Assembly: GCA_020633495.1 (NCBI GenBank)
Contig: JACKDR010000033.1
Span: forward strand, 13,255-77,254
DNA length: 64,000 nt
Direction of reading: 5' to 3'
Origin: Kofleriaceae bacterium
Lineage (GTDB): Bacteria; Myxococcota_A; Polyangia; Haliangiales; Haliangiaceae
Below, one piece after another: positions 13,617 to 22,672 of the stretch. Made by a program: the position numbers and the translations under genes. Numbering within the stretch: position 1 is the stretch's first letter; the number at the start of each line of letters is the position of its first letter. The notes under the pieces were generated by a model. The model ran no database searches. It saw only the letters and a list, made by a program, of their open reading frames with translations, and was not told the origin of the DNA.

Positions 13617-13808
13617 GTGCATCGCTTCTTCTTCTTCGAGATCCTCGCCCTGGCCCTCATCGGCGGCTCGATGTTCTTCTTCAAGGAGGCGCTCGAGTAC
13701 CTGGCGGAGCGCGACTACGTCGCCGCCCTGCTGGTGGTCGGCATCGGCGTGGCGGTGATCTCGGTGGGCAAGGAGATGGCGCGGCTGGCCCTGGTGCAGC
13801 GCGACTGA
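13617..13808 (+). CDS. Small membrane protein, 63 residues
   Basis: A GTG start 19 bp after the preceding stop, with a GGGGGA ribosome-binding stretch just upstream, opens a 63-residue protein. It has an aromatic first helix (MHRFFFFEILALALIGGSMF, residues 1-20) and a second hydrophobic helix (about 38-55) separated by an amphipathic KEALEYLAERDY segment. It is co-directional with and close to both neighbours (1 bp before the next start), so it is probably a genuine operon member. No family is recognised. Confidence 0.7.
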   Translation: MHRFFFFEILALALIGGSMFFFKEALEYLAERDYVAALLVVGIGVAVISVGKEMARLALVQRD

Positions 13809-13809
13809 C

Positions 13810-14775
13810 ATGCGGCGCACCGGCTCCACGTTCGTCGTCGTCGCCGGCGCGCTGGCGATCGCCGGCTGCGGCGAGCACCACCGCCAGGCGGCGCCCCGGC
13901 AGGTGATCGTGCCGCCGTCCAGCGAGGCCCAGCCGGCCGGCGCCGACGATCCGGTCGTCGCCACCGTCGACGGCCACCCGATCTACGGCTCGTGCGTCGC
14001 CGACCAGGTCCGCGGCCTCGGCGTCGACCGCGCGGCCGCCCTCGATCAGTGCGTCGCGTTCGAGCTGCTGGCCCGGGAGGCCGACCGGCGCGGCCTGCGC
14101 AGCGATCCCGAGGTCGCCGAGACCTGGAAGCGCGAGATGGTGCGCGCGCTGATCGAGGCCGACCTCGGCCCCCTCGACCGCTTCGACGCCCTGCCGGCGA
14201 GCTTCCGCGAGGCCGCCCTGCGCAGGCTGCACACCGAGCTCGACTGGCCGCTGCTGCGCGGCGGCCACTACGCCCGTGTCGAGGTCCCGGCCAGCGTCGC
14301 CCCGGGCGCGGCCGAGGACGTCGCGGCCCACGACGCGGCCGAGGCGGCGTACGAGCAGCTGCGTGGCGAGCCCGCGGTGCTGCCCGACGAGCTGCTCGCG
14401 GTCACCAAGCGCCTGGCCCCTGGTTTCAAGGTCTCGGGCTCGGCGGCGCCGTTCTACACGCCCGCCGGCGACAGCGACGCGGTGCGCGGCGCGGTGCCCG
14501 AGTTTCGCGACGCCCTGTTCGCGATCCCGCAGCTGGGCCAGATCTCGCCACCGACCCGGACCAAGTGGGGCTGGGACCTGATCCTGTGGTGGGACGAGCG
14601 CCCGCCCACCGACCAGCGCCCGACGATCTTCGGCCGCCTGCTGCCGCGCTACTTCCTGAGCTGGTCCAAGCAGATCGGCGACGCCCTCGGCGTCCACGTC
14701 AGCGTCGACGAGGCCCGGCTCGAGGCCGCGTTCGGCGACGAGGTCGACGCCCGCGCCGCCGAGGCCCCGCGCTGA
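13810..14775 (+). CDS. Parvulin/SurA-like lipoprotein (probable peptidyl-prolyl isomerase fold)
   Basis: A signal peptide with lipobox (LAIAGC, residues 15-20) predicts a periplasm-facing lipoprotein of 321 residues. The mature part starts with the chaperone-family entry VVATVDGHPIYGSCV (about 48-62) and a helical SurA-like region. It ends with a parvulin-like segment: FRDALFAIPQLGQISPPTRT followed by KWGWDLILWWDERP, which matches the GEIS-P-xT-xxGxHII core of PpiC. The usual His in that core is replaced by Asp (WGWD), so isomerase activity may be lost and a chaperone role is more likely. Its stop overlaps the next start (TGATG). Confidence 0.72.
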   Translation: MRRTGSTFVVVAGALAIAGCGEHHRQAAPRQVIVPPSSEAQPAGADDPVVATVDGHPIYGSCVADQVRGLGVDRAAALDQCVAFELLAREADRRGLRSDPEVAETWKREMVRALIEADLGPLDRFDALPASFREAALRRLHTELDWPLLRGGHYARVEVPASVAPGAAEDVAAHDAAEAAYEQLRGEPAVLPDELLAVTKRLAPGFKVSGSAAPFYTPAGDSDAVRGAVPEFRDALFAIPQLGQISPPTRTKWGWDLILWWDERPPTDQRPTIFGRLLPRYFLSWSKQIGDALGVHVSVDEARLEAAFGDEVDARAAEAPR

Positions 14776-15137
14776 TGTCACCGTTCGCGCGGATCCTCAA
14801 GACCGCGGTCGAGGCGACGCCGCGGGCCATCGGCGGCGCGTTCGCCGCCGCCGACGGCGAGATGGTCGACGCCTACGCCACGACCGACCCCACCGACTGG
14901 GCGCTCTTGACCGCCCACTACGGCGTCGTGCTCGCGCACCTCGAGGCCGCGTTCAACACCTGGCACTTCGGCGGCCCCGAGTTCTTCTTCGTCGAGCACC
15001 CCACGCTCGGCGTCCTGGTCCAGCCGGTCGGCGAAGGCTACTTCGCGTTGATGGCGGTCCAGCAGCCGGCGCCCCTGGCGACCGCGCTGACGACGCTGGG
15101 CCGGGCCGTGATCGAGCTGCGGCGGGAGATGGGGTGA
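14775..15137 (+). CDS. Roadblock/LC7-like small protein
   Basis: This 120-residue protein has the roadblock/LC7 pattern: an N-terminal helix leading to GGAFAAADGEMVDAY, a long central helix, the strand pair FFFVEHPTLGVLVQPVGEGYFALMAVQ, and a final helix with LGRAVIELRREM. Family members partner with small Ras-like GTPases (MglA/MglB in myxobacteria) or scaffold signalling complexes. No GTPase gene is adjacent. The start ATG overlaps the previous stop, and its stop overlaps the next GTG start (GTGA), so the operon is translationally coupled. The fold call rests on pattern only. Confidence 0.62.
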   Translation: MSPFARILKTAVEATPRAIGGAFAAADGEMVDAYATTDPTDWALLTAHYGVVLAHLEAAFNTWHFGGPEFFFVEHPTLGVLVQPVGEGYFALMAVQQPAPLATALTTLGRAVIELRREMG

Positions 15138-16449
15138 GCCGCGCCGTCGTGATCGCGGCGGCGATCGCGGTCGGCCTCGGCGCCGCGGCCGCGCCCGCCC
15201 ACGCCCAGGCCGAGCCCGGTGGCGACTACGATCCGTCGAGCCGGGCCTGGAACGGCCTGTCGACGTTCACGCGCCTGGCCAGCGGCCTCGGCCTCGAGGT
15301 CTTCCCGGTCAGCCAGCTCGAGTGGAGCGACCTCGACGACGGCGACGTCCTGGTCCTGCTCTACCCGCTGCGCACCGTCGATCCCGGCAAGGTGGCGTCG
15401 TTCGTCAACGCCGGCGGCCACGTCATCGTCGCCGACGACTTCGGCGCGTCGTCGGACGCGATGGGCCGGCTCGGCCTCTTGCGCGCCGAGGTCGGCGCCG
15501 CCAAGGCCCGGCGCTACCACGACGGCCGGATGTGGGCGCCGGTCGCCGACGTCCTGGCCCGTCACCCCATCACCGCCGGCGTCGACGAGGTCGTGTGCAA
15601 CCACCCGGCGGTGCTCAGCCGGGTCCAGGGCGCCGAGCCGCTGATCGGCTTCACCGACGGCGACGCCGTCGTCGCCGCCGGCACGCTCGGCACCGGCCGG
15701 TTCGTCGTGGTCTCGGACCCCAGCATCCTGATCAACCGGATGATGCAGTTCCCGGGCAACCTGACCCTGGCGGTCAACATGCTGCGCTGGCTCGACCGCG
15801 GCGGCCGGGTCCACCGCATGGTGCTGCTGATCGGCGACGTCCCCATGTACGGCGAGCCGCGGCCGTTCATCGACGACGCCGGCGCGTCGAGCTTCGACCG
15901 CAAGGTCCACGACCTCAACCACTGGCTGGCCAGCCGCAACGACTGGCTGCTGACCACCGGCGCGATGCGCGGCGTCGGCCTGGCGCTGGCCGCGTTGCTG
16001 GTCGCCGGCGCGATCCTGACGCTGCCGTTCTGGCGCCGCCACCAGGCCGACGGCCGGTGGCTGCGGGTCGAGCGGCCGCCGCGCAAGGACGACCTCGAGC
16101 GCGCAGTCGCCGCCGCCGACGCCGGCAGCGACAACTTCGTGGTCCCGGCCACGGTGCTCCGCGATCTGGCCCAGGCCGCGATCGCGCGGGTCACCGGCAC
16201 CGCCGATCCGCTGTTCACGATGAGCGAGCACGAGCTGGTCGCCGCGGTCACCGCCGCGCGCGGCCAGGTCGCGGGCACCGCGATGGGCCGGGTCTACCGG
16301 CGCCTGCGCGGTCTGCCCAGCCGCAGCCAGGCGGCGGCGCCGTGGAGCGGCGCCCACCTGTCCCGCCGCGAGTTCGATCGCCTGCACGACGACGTCGGCG
16401 ATCTGCAGGAAGCCCTCCAGCCCCGCGACACCGCCCGCCTCGGAAAGGC

Positions 16450-16453
<4 letters not shown>
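15134..16453 (+). CDS. DUF4350-type membrane protein
   Basis: A signal peptide ending in AHAQA (residues 22-26) leads into a Rossmann-like DUF4350 region. It includes a LEVFPVSQLEW strand-turn, DGDVLVLLYPLRTVDPGKV, and the characteristic FVNAGGHVIVADDFG (about residues 95-109), plus GRFVVVSDPSILINRMM. A TM helix follows at about 280-303, then a cytoplasmic basic tail of 135 residues. DUF4350 genes very often precede moxR and DUF58 genes, as here. The function of this trio is unsettled; a role in assembling metal or membrane complexes or in stress response has been proposed for relatives. The GTG start overlaps the previous stop. Confidence 0.82.
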
Positions 16454-17430
<977 letters not shown>

Positions 17431-17434
17431 CCCG

Positions 17435-19129
17435 ATGATCCCCCGGCTCACCGCGCGCGGCTTGCTGGTGCTGGGGTCGGCGTCGCTGACGATCCTGGTC
17501 GGCGCGCTGCACGCGGCGCCGCCGCTGGTCGGCCTCGGCGGGCTGGTGCTGGCCGCGCTGTCGGCGGCGTACATCATCTTCTACCCGACCGCGGTGCTGC
17601 TGCGGCGCAAGAAGATCGAGCTGTCGTGGTGGGTGCCGCCCGGCGATCAGCCCGGCGGCGCGCTGGCCGCCGACCGGCCGTTCCAGCTCCACATCGCGTT
17701 CCGCAACCACGGCGCCCGCACGCTGCGGGTCCTGCACACCCGGGTGCTGTCGGGCTCGGCGCTGGCCACCGACGAGGACGTCCCGGCCACGGTGGGCGCC
17801 GGCAAGCAGGTCGAGGTGCTGACCACGGTGCGGCCCCAGGCCGCCGGCTACCAGGTGCTGCACGGCGCGGCGCTGGTGCTCGGCGACGCGCTGGGGCTGT
17901 TCGACGTCGAGGCCTACTTCCCCAACCCGATCGCGGTGAAGGTGTTCCCGCGCCAGCTGCCCGCCGACTCGCGCGCGGTGCGCCCGACCGCGGGCGCGCC
18001 GCACGAGCAGGTCGGCCTGCACCGGGTCCGTCGCCGCGGCCTCGCCGGCGAGCTGCGCGAGCTGCGCGAGCACAGCCACGGCGACCCGTTCAAGTTCATC
18101 GCGTGGAAGGCGACCGCGCGGCGCGGCAAGCTGATGGTGCGCGACCTCGAGAACGAGATCGTCGCGACCCACATGCTGGTGCTCGACCTGGGCGCGACGA
18201 TGCGCGGCACGCCCGGCCGCGGCCCGCTCGACTGGGCGATCGACGCCGCCGCGGCGATGGCGCGGGCCGCGCTCGACGGCGGCGACCGGGTCGGCCTGGT
18301 CAGCTGGGACACCCGCATCTACAACGAGCTGCGGCCGGGCAGCGGCCACCACCACTGGCTGCAGCTGGTCGACCGCCTGCTCGACGTCCAGTGCGTCGTC
18401 GACGAGGACCTCACCGACATCACGCCGGGCGAGCTGGTCGCCGCGGTGGCGCGCTACCTCGCCCACCAGGAGGCGTTCGACGCCCGGGTCCGGATCGCGC
18501 CGCCGCTCGACGACGCCCGCTGGCAGAGCATCCAGGCCGGGCCCGACGGCCAGCTCTACGATCTCGGCGCGATGAACCGGACGATCGCCAAGCTGCTGAC
18601 CGTGATGGGCGGCAGCGAGCGCAAGGGGCTGGCGCCGGCGTGGTGGTGGTCGCGGGTCCACCTGGCGGCGGACGGCGATCCGCAGCTGGCGCCGCTGCGC
18701 CTGTTCTGCCGCCTGCGCGGCATCGAGATCGCGTACCGGCGCGACCACGAGCTGTCGCGCCGCGCCACCGGCTTCGCCCGCGCCGTCGAGCGCGCGGTCT
18801 CCGAGGGGCGGCCCGACTCGGTCGTGATCATCTCGGACCTGGCGGGGCTGCTCGAGGACGAGGCCACGACGCTGCGGGCGCTGGCGCGGGCGCGCCGCGC
18901 CGCGGGCAGCGTGATCGCGGTGACGCCGACGCGGTGGCGGTTCGCGCCGCCGGCGCGGACGTCGCCGGGCAGCCGGGTGCGCGAGGTCATGACCGCCGAG
19001 CTGCGCGAGCAGCTGGACGCGACGCGGCGGCTGCTGGCGCGCCACGGCGTGCGGGTGATCGAGGCGGGACCGGGCGACCACCCGGCCGGCATGTTCGCGC
19101 GGACGCGGGGCGGCCGGCGGGTCGCGTAG
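17435..19129 (+). CDS. DUF58 (vWA-like) membrane protein
   Basis: Two N-terminal TM helices (about residues 8-28 and 31-52) are followed by an Ig-like beta region and the DUF58 signature: GELRELREHSHGDPFKFIAW and KATARRGKLMVRDLE (about 205-240). The vWA core then starts at MLVLDLGATMRG. The usual metal-site DxSxS is changed to DLGAT, so metal binding may be weak. It pairs with the MoxR ATPase immediately upstream. The 564-residue length exceeds the usual 300-450 because of an insert around residues 310-390. Confidence 0.88.
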   Translation: MIPRLTARGLLVLGSASLTILVGALHAAPPLVGLGGLVLAALSAAYIIFYPTAVLLRRKKIELSWWVPPGDQPGGALAADRPFQLHIAFRNHGARTLRVLHTRVLSGSALATDEDVPATVGAGKQVEVLTTVRPQAAGYQVLHGAALVLGDALGLFDVEAYFPNPIAVKVFPRQLPADSRAVRPTAGAPHEQVGLHRVRRRGLAGELRELREHSHGDPFKFIAWKATARRGKLMVRDLENEIVATHMLVLDLGATMRGTPGRGPLDWAIDAAAAMARAALDGGDRVGLVSWDTRIYNELRPGSGHHHWLQLVDRLLDVQCVVDEDLTDITPGELVAAVARYLAHQEAFDARVRIAPPLDDARWQSIQAGPDGQLYDLGAMNRTIAKLLTVMGGSERKGLAPAWWWSRVHLAADGDPQLAPLRLFCRLRGIEIAYRRDHELSRRATGFARAVERAVSEGRPDSVVIISDLAGLLEDEATTLRALARARRAAGSVIAVTPTRWRFAPPARTSPGSRVREVMTAELREQLDATRRLLARHGVRVIEAGPGDHPAGMFARTRGGRRVA

Positions 19130-19160
19130 CGGCGCGGGGCGCGCGGGGGGGCGCGCGGGC

Positions 19161-19196
19161 CGCCTCCGCCTCCGCGGCCGCCTCCGCCTCCGCGGC
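19161..19196. repeat. Two tandem copies of an 18-bp unit upstream of the MBL gene
   Basis: CGCCTCCGCCTCCGCGGC occurs twice head to tail with no mismatch. The unit itself contains two CGCCTC steps. It lies in the 145-bp gap between the DUF58 stop and the start at 19275, preceded by a G-run. No function is evident. Confidence 0.6.
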
Positions 19197-19274
19197 CGCC
19201 GTGGTCATCCGTTGCGGGGTTCTCCGCTGTGGTGCCCGACGCAATAGGAGGCGCGCCCCCGGCGTTGCCGCCCG

Positions 19275-20186
19275 GTGCGTGCCCCTGTCATCTGCCTCGT
19301 CGTGCTGGTCTCGTTGGGCTGTCGTGAGGCCCGGCCCCCTGCGTCCACCGCGGAGCACGCGACGGCGGCGCCGATCACGCTGACGTACCTCGGCGTGGCG
19401 GGGTGGCAGGTCGAGGCCGGGGGCGTGACGATCCTGGCCGACCCGTACTTCTCGCGGCCCGCGGCGCTCGACGACGTCCACCCGCTGGTCCCGGACGCGG
19501 CGGCGATCGCGGCGCACAGCCCGGCGCGCGCCGACCTGATCGTCGTCGGCCACAGCCACGCCGACCACCTGCTCGACGCGCCGGCGGTGGCGCTGCGGAC
19601 CGGCGCCCAGATCATGGGCAGCCGGACCACGACGCTGGTCGCGCGGGCCAGCGGCGTCCCCGACGACCACCTGATCGGCGTGCGGGGCGGCGAGGACCTG
19701 GCGTTCGATGGCTACGCGGTGCGGGTCGTGCCCAGCCTGCACTCGATGATCGGCGACAAGCACGTCCTGGGAACCGAGCTGACCGCGGCGCCGACGATGC
19801 CGATGCCGTTCGACGGCTACGCCGAGGGCGGCACGCTGGCCTACCTGATCCGGGTCGCCGGCCACGAGGTGCTGATCCTCGACACCGCCAACTTCATCGA
19901 GCGCGAGGTCGAGGGGCTGCGGCCCGACGTCGCGATCGTCGCCACCGGGCTGCGCGAGCAGGTCCACGACTACACCTGCCGGCTGCTGCGCGCCCTGGGC
20001 GCGCCGCCGGTGGTGATCGCCAACCACTTCGACGACTGGCGCGCGGCCCCGGTCGACCCGCCGGTCGGCGCGGCGCCGGCGGCGGACCTGCAGGCGTTCG
20101 TCGACGAGGTCGCGCGGTGCGCGCCCGGCACCCGGGTCGTCATCCCCCGTCACTTCGAGCCGTTCGATCCGTTCGCGGCGCGGTAG
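19275..20186 (+). CDS. MBL-fold metallohydrolase lipoprotein
   Basis: A short signal peptide with lipobox (LVSLGC) leads to a 303-residue protein with the metallo-beta-lactamase superfamily metal motif GHSHADHLLD (HxHxDH, about residue 94), an early conserved ILADPYFSRP (Asp before the first strand pair), LHSMIGDK, ILDTANF and IANHFDDW. This is the L-ascorbate-6-phosphate lactonase/YtnP-like, UlaG-type subset often called beta-lactamase domain 2. The ligands appear complete for a dinuclear centre. The substrate is unknown. The GTG at 19275 is the only start giving a clean lipoprotein signal. Confidence 0.82.
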   Translation: MRAPVICLVVLVSLGCREARPPASTAEHATAAPITLTYLGVAGWQVEAGGVTILADPYFSRPAALDDVHPLVPDAAAIAAHSPARADLIVVGHSHADHLLDAPAVALRTGAQIMGSRTTTLVARASGVPDDHLIGVRGGEDLAFDGYAVRVVPSLHSMIGDKHVLGTELTAAPTMPMPFDGYAEGGTLAYLIRVAGHEVLILDTANFIEREVEGLRPDVAIVATGLREQVHDYTCRLLRALGAPPVVIANHFDDWRAAPVDPPVGAAPAADLQAFVDEVARCAPGTRVVIPRHFEPFDPFAAR

Positions 20187-20208
20187 TTCGGGCTTGCCAG
20201 CGGGCGGG

Positions 20209-20227
20209 CTACTGGTTTAACCAGTAG
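20209..20227. promoter_or_regulatory. FadR-type operator, perfect 19-bp palindrome
   Basis: CTACTGGTTTAACCAGTAG is a perfect inverted repeat (9-bp arms around a central T) and one of the few A/T-containing stretches nearby. The half-site ACTGGT matches the core of the E. coli FadR site consensus (AACTGGTCNGACCAGTT). It ends 2 bp before the ATG of the FadR-like gene, so binding would block transcription or the start region itself: simple negative autoregulation, possibly of the whole fadR-unknown-crotonase operon. Confidence 0.72.
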
Positions 20228-20229
20228 TC

Positions 20230-20961
20230 ATGTTCACGCCGCTGGCCGACCGCGCCTCGACCGTCGACGCCTGCGTGCGCGCCATCGAGGCCGAGATCCT
20301 GTCGGGCCGGCTCGGCGCCGGCGCCCGGCTGCCCGGCGAGCGCGACCTCGCGACCCAGCTCGGCGTCGCCCGCCTGACCCTGCGCGCCGCCCTCGCCCGC
20401 CTCGCCGACGCCGGGCTGATCGCGATCCGCCAGGGCGCCGGCACCGTCGTCCAGGACGTCCACCGCCACGGCTCGCCGGCGCTGCTCGGCCCCATCGCCC
20501 GCGACGCCGCCGACCGCGGCGAGCTCCGGGCGCTCGCCGCCGAGCTGCTGGCGATCCGGCGCGGCCTCGCCGGCGGCGTCCTCACCCGCCTGGCGGGGCG
20601 CGCGCCGACCCGCGCCGCCCTCGCCCGCCTCGACGCCGCGATCGACGCCTTCGCCGCCGCGCCCGCGGATCCTGCGGCCCTCGCCGCCGCCGACCACGAC
20701 GTCGTCGCCGCGCTGGTCGCGGCGTCGCGCAGCGCGGTGTCGGGGCTGTTCCTCAACCCGGTGTTCGCCGCGCTGGCCGAGCTGCCGGCGCTGCGCGCCG
20801 CGATCTACGCGCGCCCCGCCGACAACGTCGCCGGCTGGCGCGCCCTGGCGGCGTGGCTGCGGACGCCGCGCCGCGACCCCACCCCGATGCTGGCCGCGCT
20901 GGCGGCGCGCGACGACGCGACGCTGGCCCGCCTGCGTCCCACCTCCCGGAGAGGCCGATGA
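20230..20961 (+). CDS. FadR-like GntR-family transcriptional regulator
   Basis: A 243-residue regulator. The N-terminal winged helix (residues 8-75) has the GntR/FadR signature: SGRLGAGARLPGERDLATQL, GVARLTLRAALARLADAGLI, then the wing IRQGAGTVV. The C-terminal all-helical domain follows the FadR_C pattern rather than FCD, with LLAIRRGLAGGVLTRLAG and the SGLFLNPVFAAL segment, corresponding to the acyl-CoA-binding bundle of E. coli FadR (239 residues). A FadR-type palindrome abuts its start. Together with a downstream crotonase this suggests acyl-CoA-responsive control of fatty-acid metabolism. Its stop overlaps the next start (ATGA). Confidence 0.85.
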   Translation: MFTPLADRASTVDACVRAIEAEILSGRLGAGARLPGERDLATQLGVARLTLRAALARLADAGLIAIRQGAGTVVQDVHRHGSPALLGPIARDAADRGELRALAAELLAIRRGLAGGVLTRLAGRAPTRAALARLDAAIDAFAAAPADPAALAAADHDVVAALVAASRSAVSGLFLNPVFAALAELPALRAAIYARPADNVAGWRALAAWLRTPRRDPTPMLAALAARDDATLARLRPTSRRGR

Positions 20962-21773
20962 CCGACCTGCCACTGTTGTCCCGCGTCGCCCTGCTGTCGC
21001 CGCGCCGGGTCCAGGCCAGCCTCGACGCCCTGGCCGCGTCGGGCCGCACCGACCTGCCCAACCCGTGGCAGCTCACGCTCGGCGTGATCCGCATGTGGGG
21101 CCGCCTGCTGTTCCGCAGCGACACCGTCGGCACCAGCCCCGGCGGCACCGTGCGCGCCGGCTGGCGCGCCCGGGCCCTGACCTGGCGCGCGCTGCGGCTG
21201 CCGTTCCTGCTGGCCGAGCGCGCCGTCCACCCGCTCGACTTCACCGGCCTGGCCAGCTCGCGCGAGCGCGTGATCCGCCACCTGCTCGGCGCCCACCACG
21301 ACGGCGCCCAGTTCCTCTACGACCTCGAGATCCTCGCCGCCCACCCGGGCGCGCTCGACGAGCTGCGCGAGCGCGCCGCCGCGGTGGTCGCCGACGCGAC
21401 GCCGCGGAGCCGGTGGCTGCGCGACCTGGTGGTCTTCGACGGCTACCACGAGGCGCTGCTGGCCGCGGTCGACGCGGCGCGCGCCGGGGACTTCCCCTAC
21501 GACCCCGACGGCGCCCGCGACCCGGACGTCTCGTTCAGCGCGTACCTGGCGTGGTGCGCCGCCCAGCCCGCGACCCCGGCGGCGACGCTGGCGGCGTGGC
21601 GGCGCGGCGACCTCGACCTCGGCCCGACCCGGATCGATCCGGCGGCGGCCGGCCGGCGGCCCGGCCGGCGGCCCGGCCAGCGCCGGCGCGGGCCGCGGCC
21701 GCGACCGCGACCGCGACCTGAAGACGGCGGCGTATCCTCGCCGCCATGGACGCCACGACCCTCACGACGCTGA
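20958..21773 (+). CDS. Unknown protein coupled to the FadR-like regulator
   Basis: I do not recognise this family. The first 230 residues are clearly coding, with conserved-looking features: NPWQLTLGVIRMWGRLLFRS, a W-R rich segment, SRERVIRHLLGAHHDGAQFL (paired His followed by an Asp) and VVFDGYHEALLAAV (about residue 165). The HHDGAQF block and the His-rich helices might form a metal or lipid site, but that is a guess. The open frame runs to 21773 with an Arg/Pro tail that overlaps the next gene. One indel near 21655 would instead end it at 21721 and remove the overlap. The ATGA overlap with the regulator implies co-translation. Confidence 0.7.
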   Translation: MTDLPLLSRVALLSPRRVQASLDALAASGRTDLPNPWQLTLGVIRMWGRLLFRSDTVGTSPGGTVRAGWRARALTWRALRLPFLLAERAVHPLDFTGLASSRERVIRHLLGAHHDGAQFLYDLEILAAHPGALDELRERAAAVVADATPRSRWLRDLVVFDGYHEALLAAVDAARAGDFPYDPDGARDPDVSFSAYLAWCAAQPATPAATLAAWRRGDLDLGPTRIDPAAAGRRPGRRPGQRRRGPRPRPRPRPEDGGVSSPPWTPRPSRR

Positions 21774-22672
21774 CCTACGAGGTCACCGGGCGCATCGCGC
21801 GCATCACCCTCGATCGACCCGAGCGCGGCAACGGCATCACGCTGGCGATGCCGCGCGAGCTGGCGGCGTGCGTCGAGCGCGCCAACCTCGACCCTGCGGT
21901 CCACGTCGTCGCGCTGGCCGGGCGCGGCAAGGGCTTCTGCGGCGGCTACGACCTGGTGGCGTCCGCCGAGTGGCGCGACCCCGACGAGCTCGGCGACGGC
22001 GCCGCGGCGCCCGCGGGCGCGCCCACCGATCCGCGCACGATCCAGCGCAACCACGATCCGGCGGCGACCTGGGACCCGGTGGTCGACTGGCAGATGATGA
22101 GCCGCAACGTCCGCGGCTTCATGAGCCTGTTCCACGGCGACAAGCCGGTGGTGTGCAAGGTCCACGGCTTCTGCGTCGCCGGCGGCACCGACATGGCGCT
22201 GTGCTCCGATCTGCTGGTCATCGAGGACGTCGCCAAGATCGGGTACCCGCCGGCGCGGGTCTGGGGCGTCCCGACGACGTCGGTGTGGGTCCACCGCATC
22301 GGGCTCGAGAAGGCCAAGCGCCTGCTGTTCACCGGCGACTGCCTGTCCGGCGCCGAGGCGGTGGCGTGGGGCCTGGCCACCGAGGCGGCGCCGCGCGCCA
22401 GCCTCGACGATCGCTTCGAGGCCCTGCTGGCGCGGATCGCGCGGGTCCCGGTCAACCAGCTGGTGATGATGAAGCAGCTGCTCAACCAGACCGTCATGGC
22501 GCAGGGCCTGCACACCACCCAGCTGCTCGGCACCTACCTCGACGGCATCGCGCGCCACACTCCCGAGGGCTACGGCTTCCAGCAGCGCGCCGCCGCCGCC
22601 GGCTTCAAGCAGGCGGTGCGCGAGCGCGACGAGCCGTTCGGCGATCCGGGGCCGTCGACGTTCCGCGGCTGA
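21746..22672 (+). CDS. Crotonase-family protein (enoyl-CoA hydratase-like)
   Basis: The 308-residue protein carries the crotonase fold: ITLDRPERGNGIT, the first oxyanion-hole loop LAGRGKGFCGGYDL (about residues 57-70), an unusually long insert (75-120), the second loop KVHGFCVAGGTDMALCSDLL (about 139-158), and the GLATEA/LFTGDCLSGAEA C-terminal part. The two catalytic glutamates of true enoyl-CoA hydratases are not in the expected positions (GYPPARVWG and KAKRLLFTG), so another acyl-CoA reaction is likely. It is third in the fadR operon. Its stop directly abuts the stop of the opposing aldo/keto reductase. Confidence 0.86.
   Translation: MDATTLTTLTYEVTGRIARITLDRPERGNGITLAMPRELAACVERANLDPAVHVVALAGRGKGFCGGYDLVASAEWRDPDELGDGAAAPAGAPTDPRTIQRNHDPAATWDPVVDWQMMSRNVRGFMSLFHGDKPVVCKVHGFCVAGGTDMALCSDLLVIEDVAKIGYPPARVWGVPTTSVWVHRIGLEKAKRLLFTGDCLSGAEAVAWGLATEAAPRASLDDRFEALLARIARVPVNQLVMMKQLLNQTVMAQGLHTTQLLGTYLDGIARHTPEGYGFQQRAAAAGFKQAVRERDEPFGDPGPSTFRG

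Noticed and set aside
21640..21720. GGCCGGCGGCCC tandem repeat as a regulatory element
   Set aside because: It lies inside the coding region of the unknown gene and more likely reflects an indel-prone GC tract affecting its 3' end than a regulatory site.
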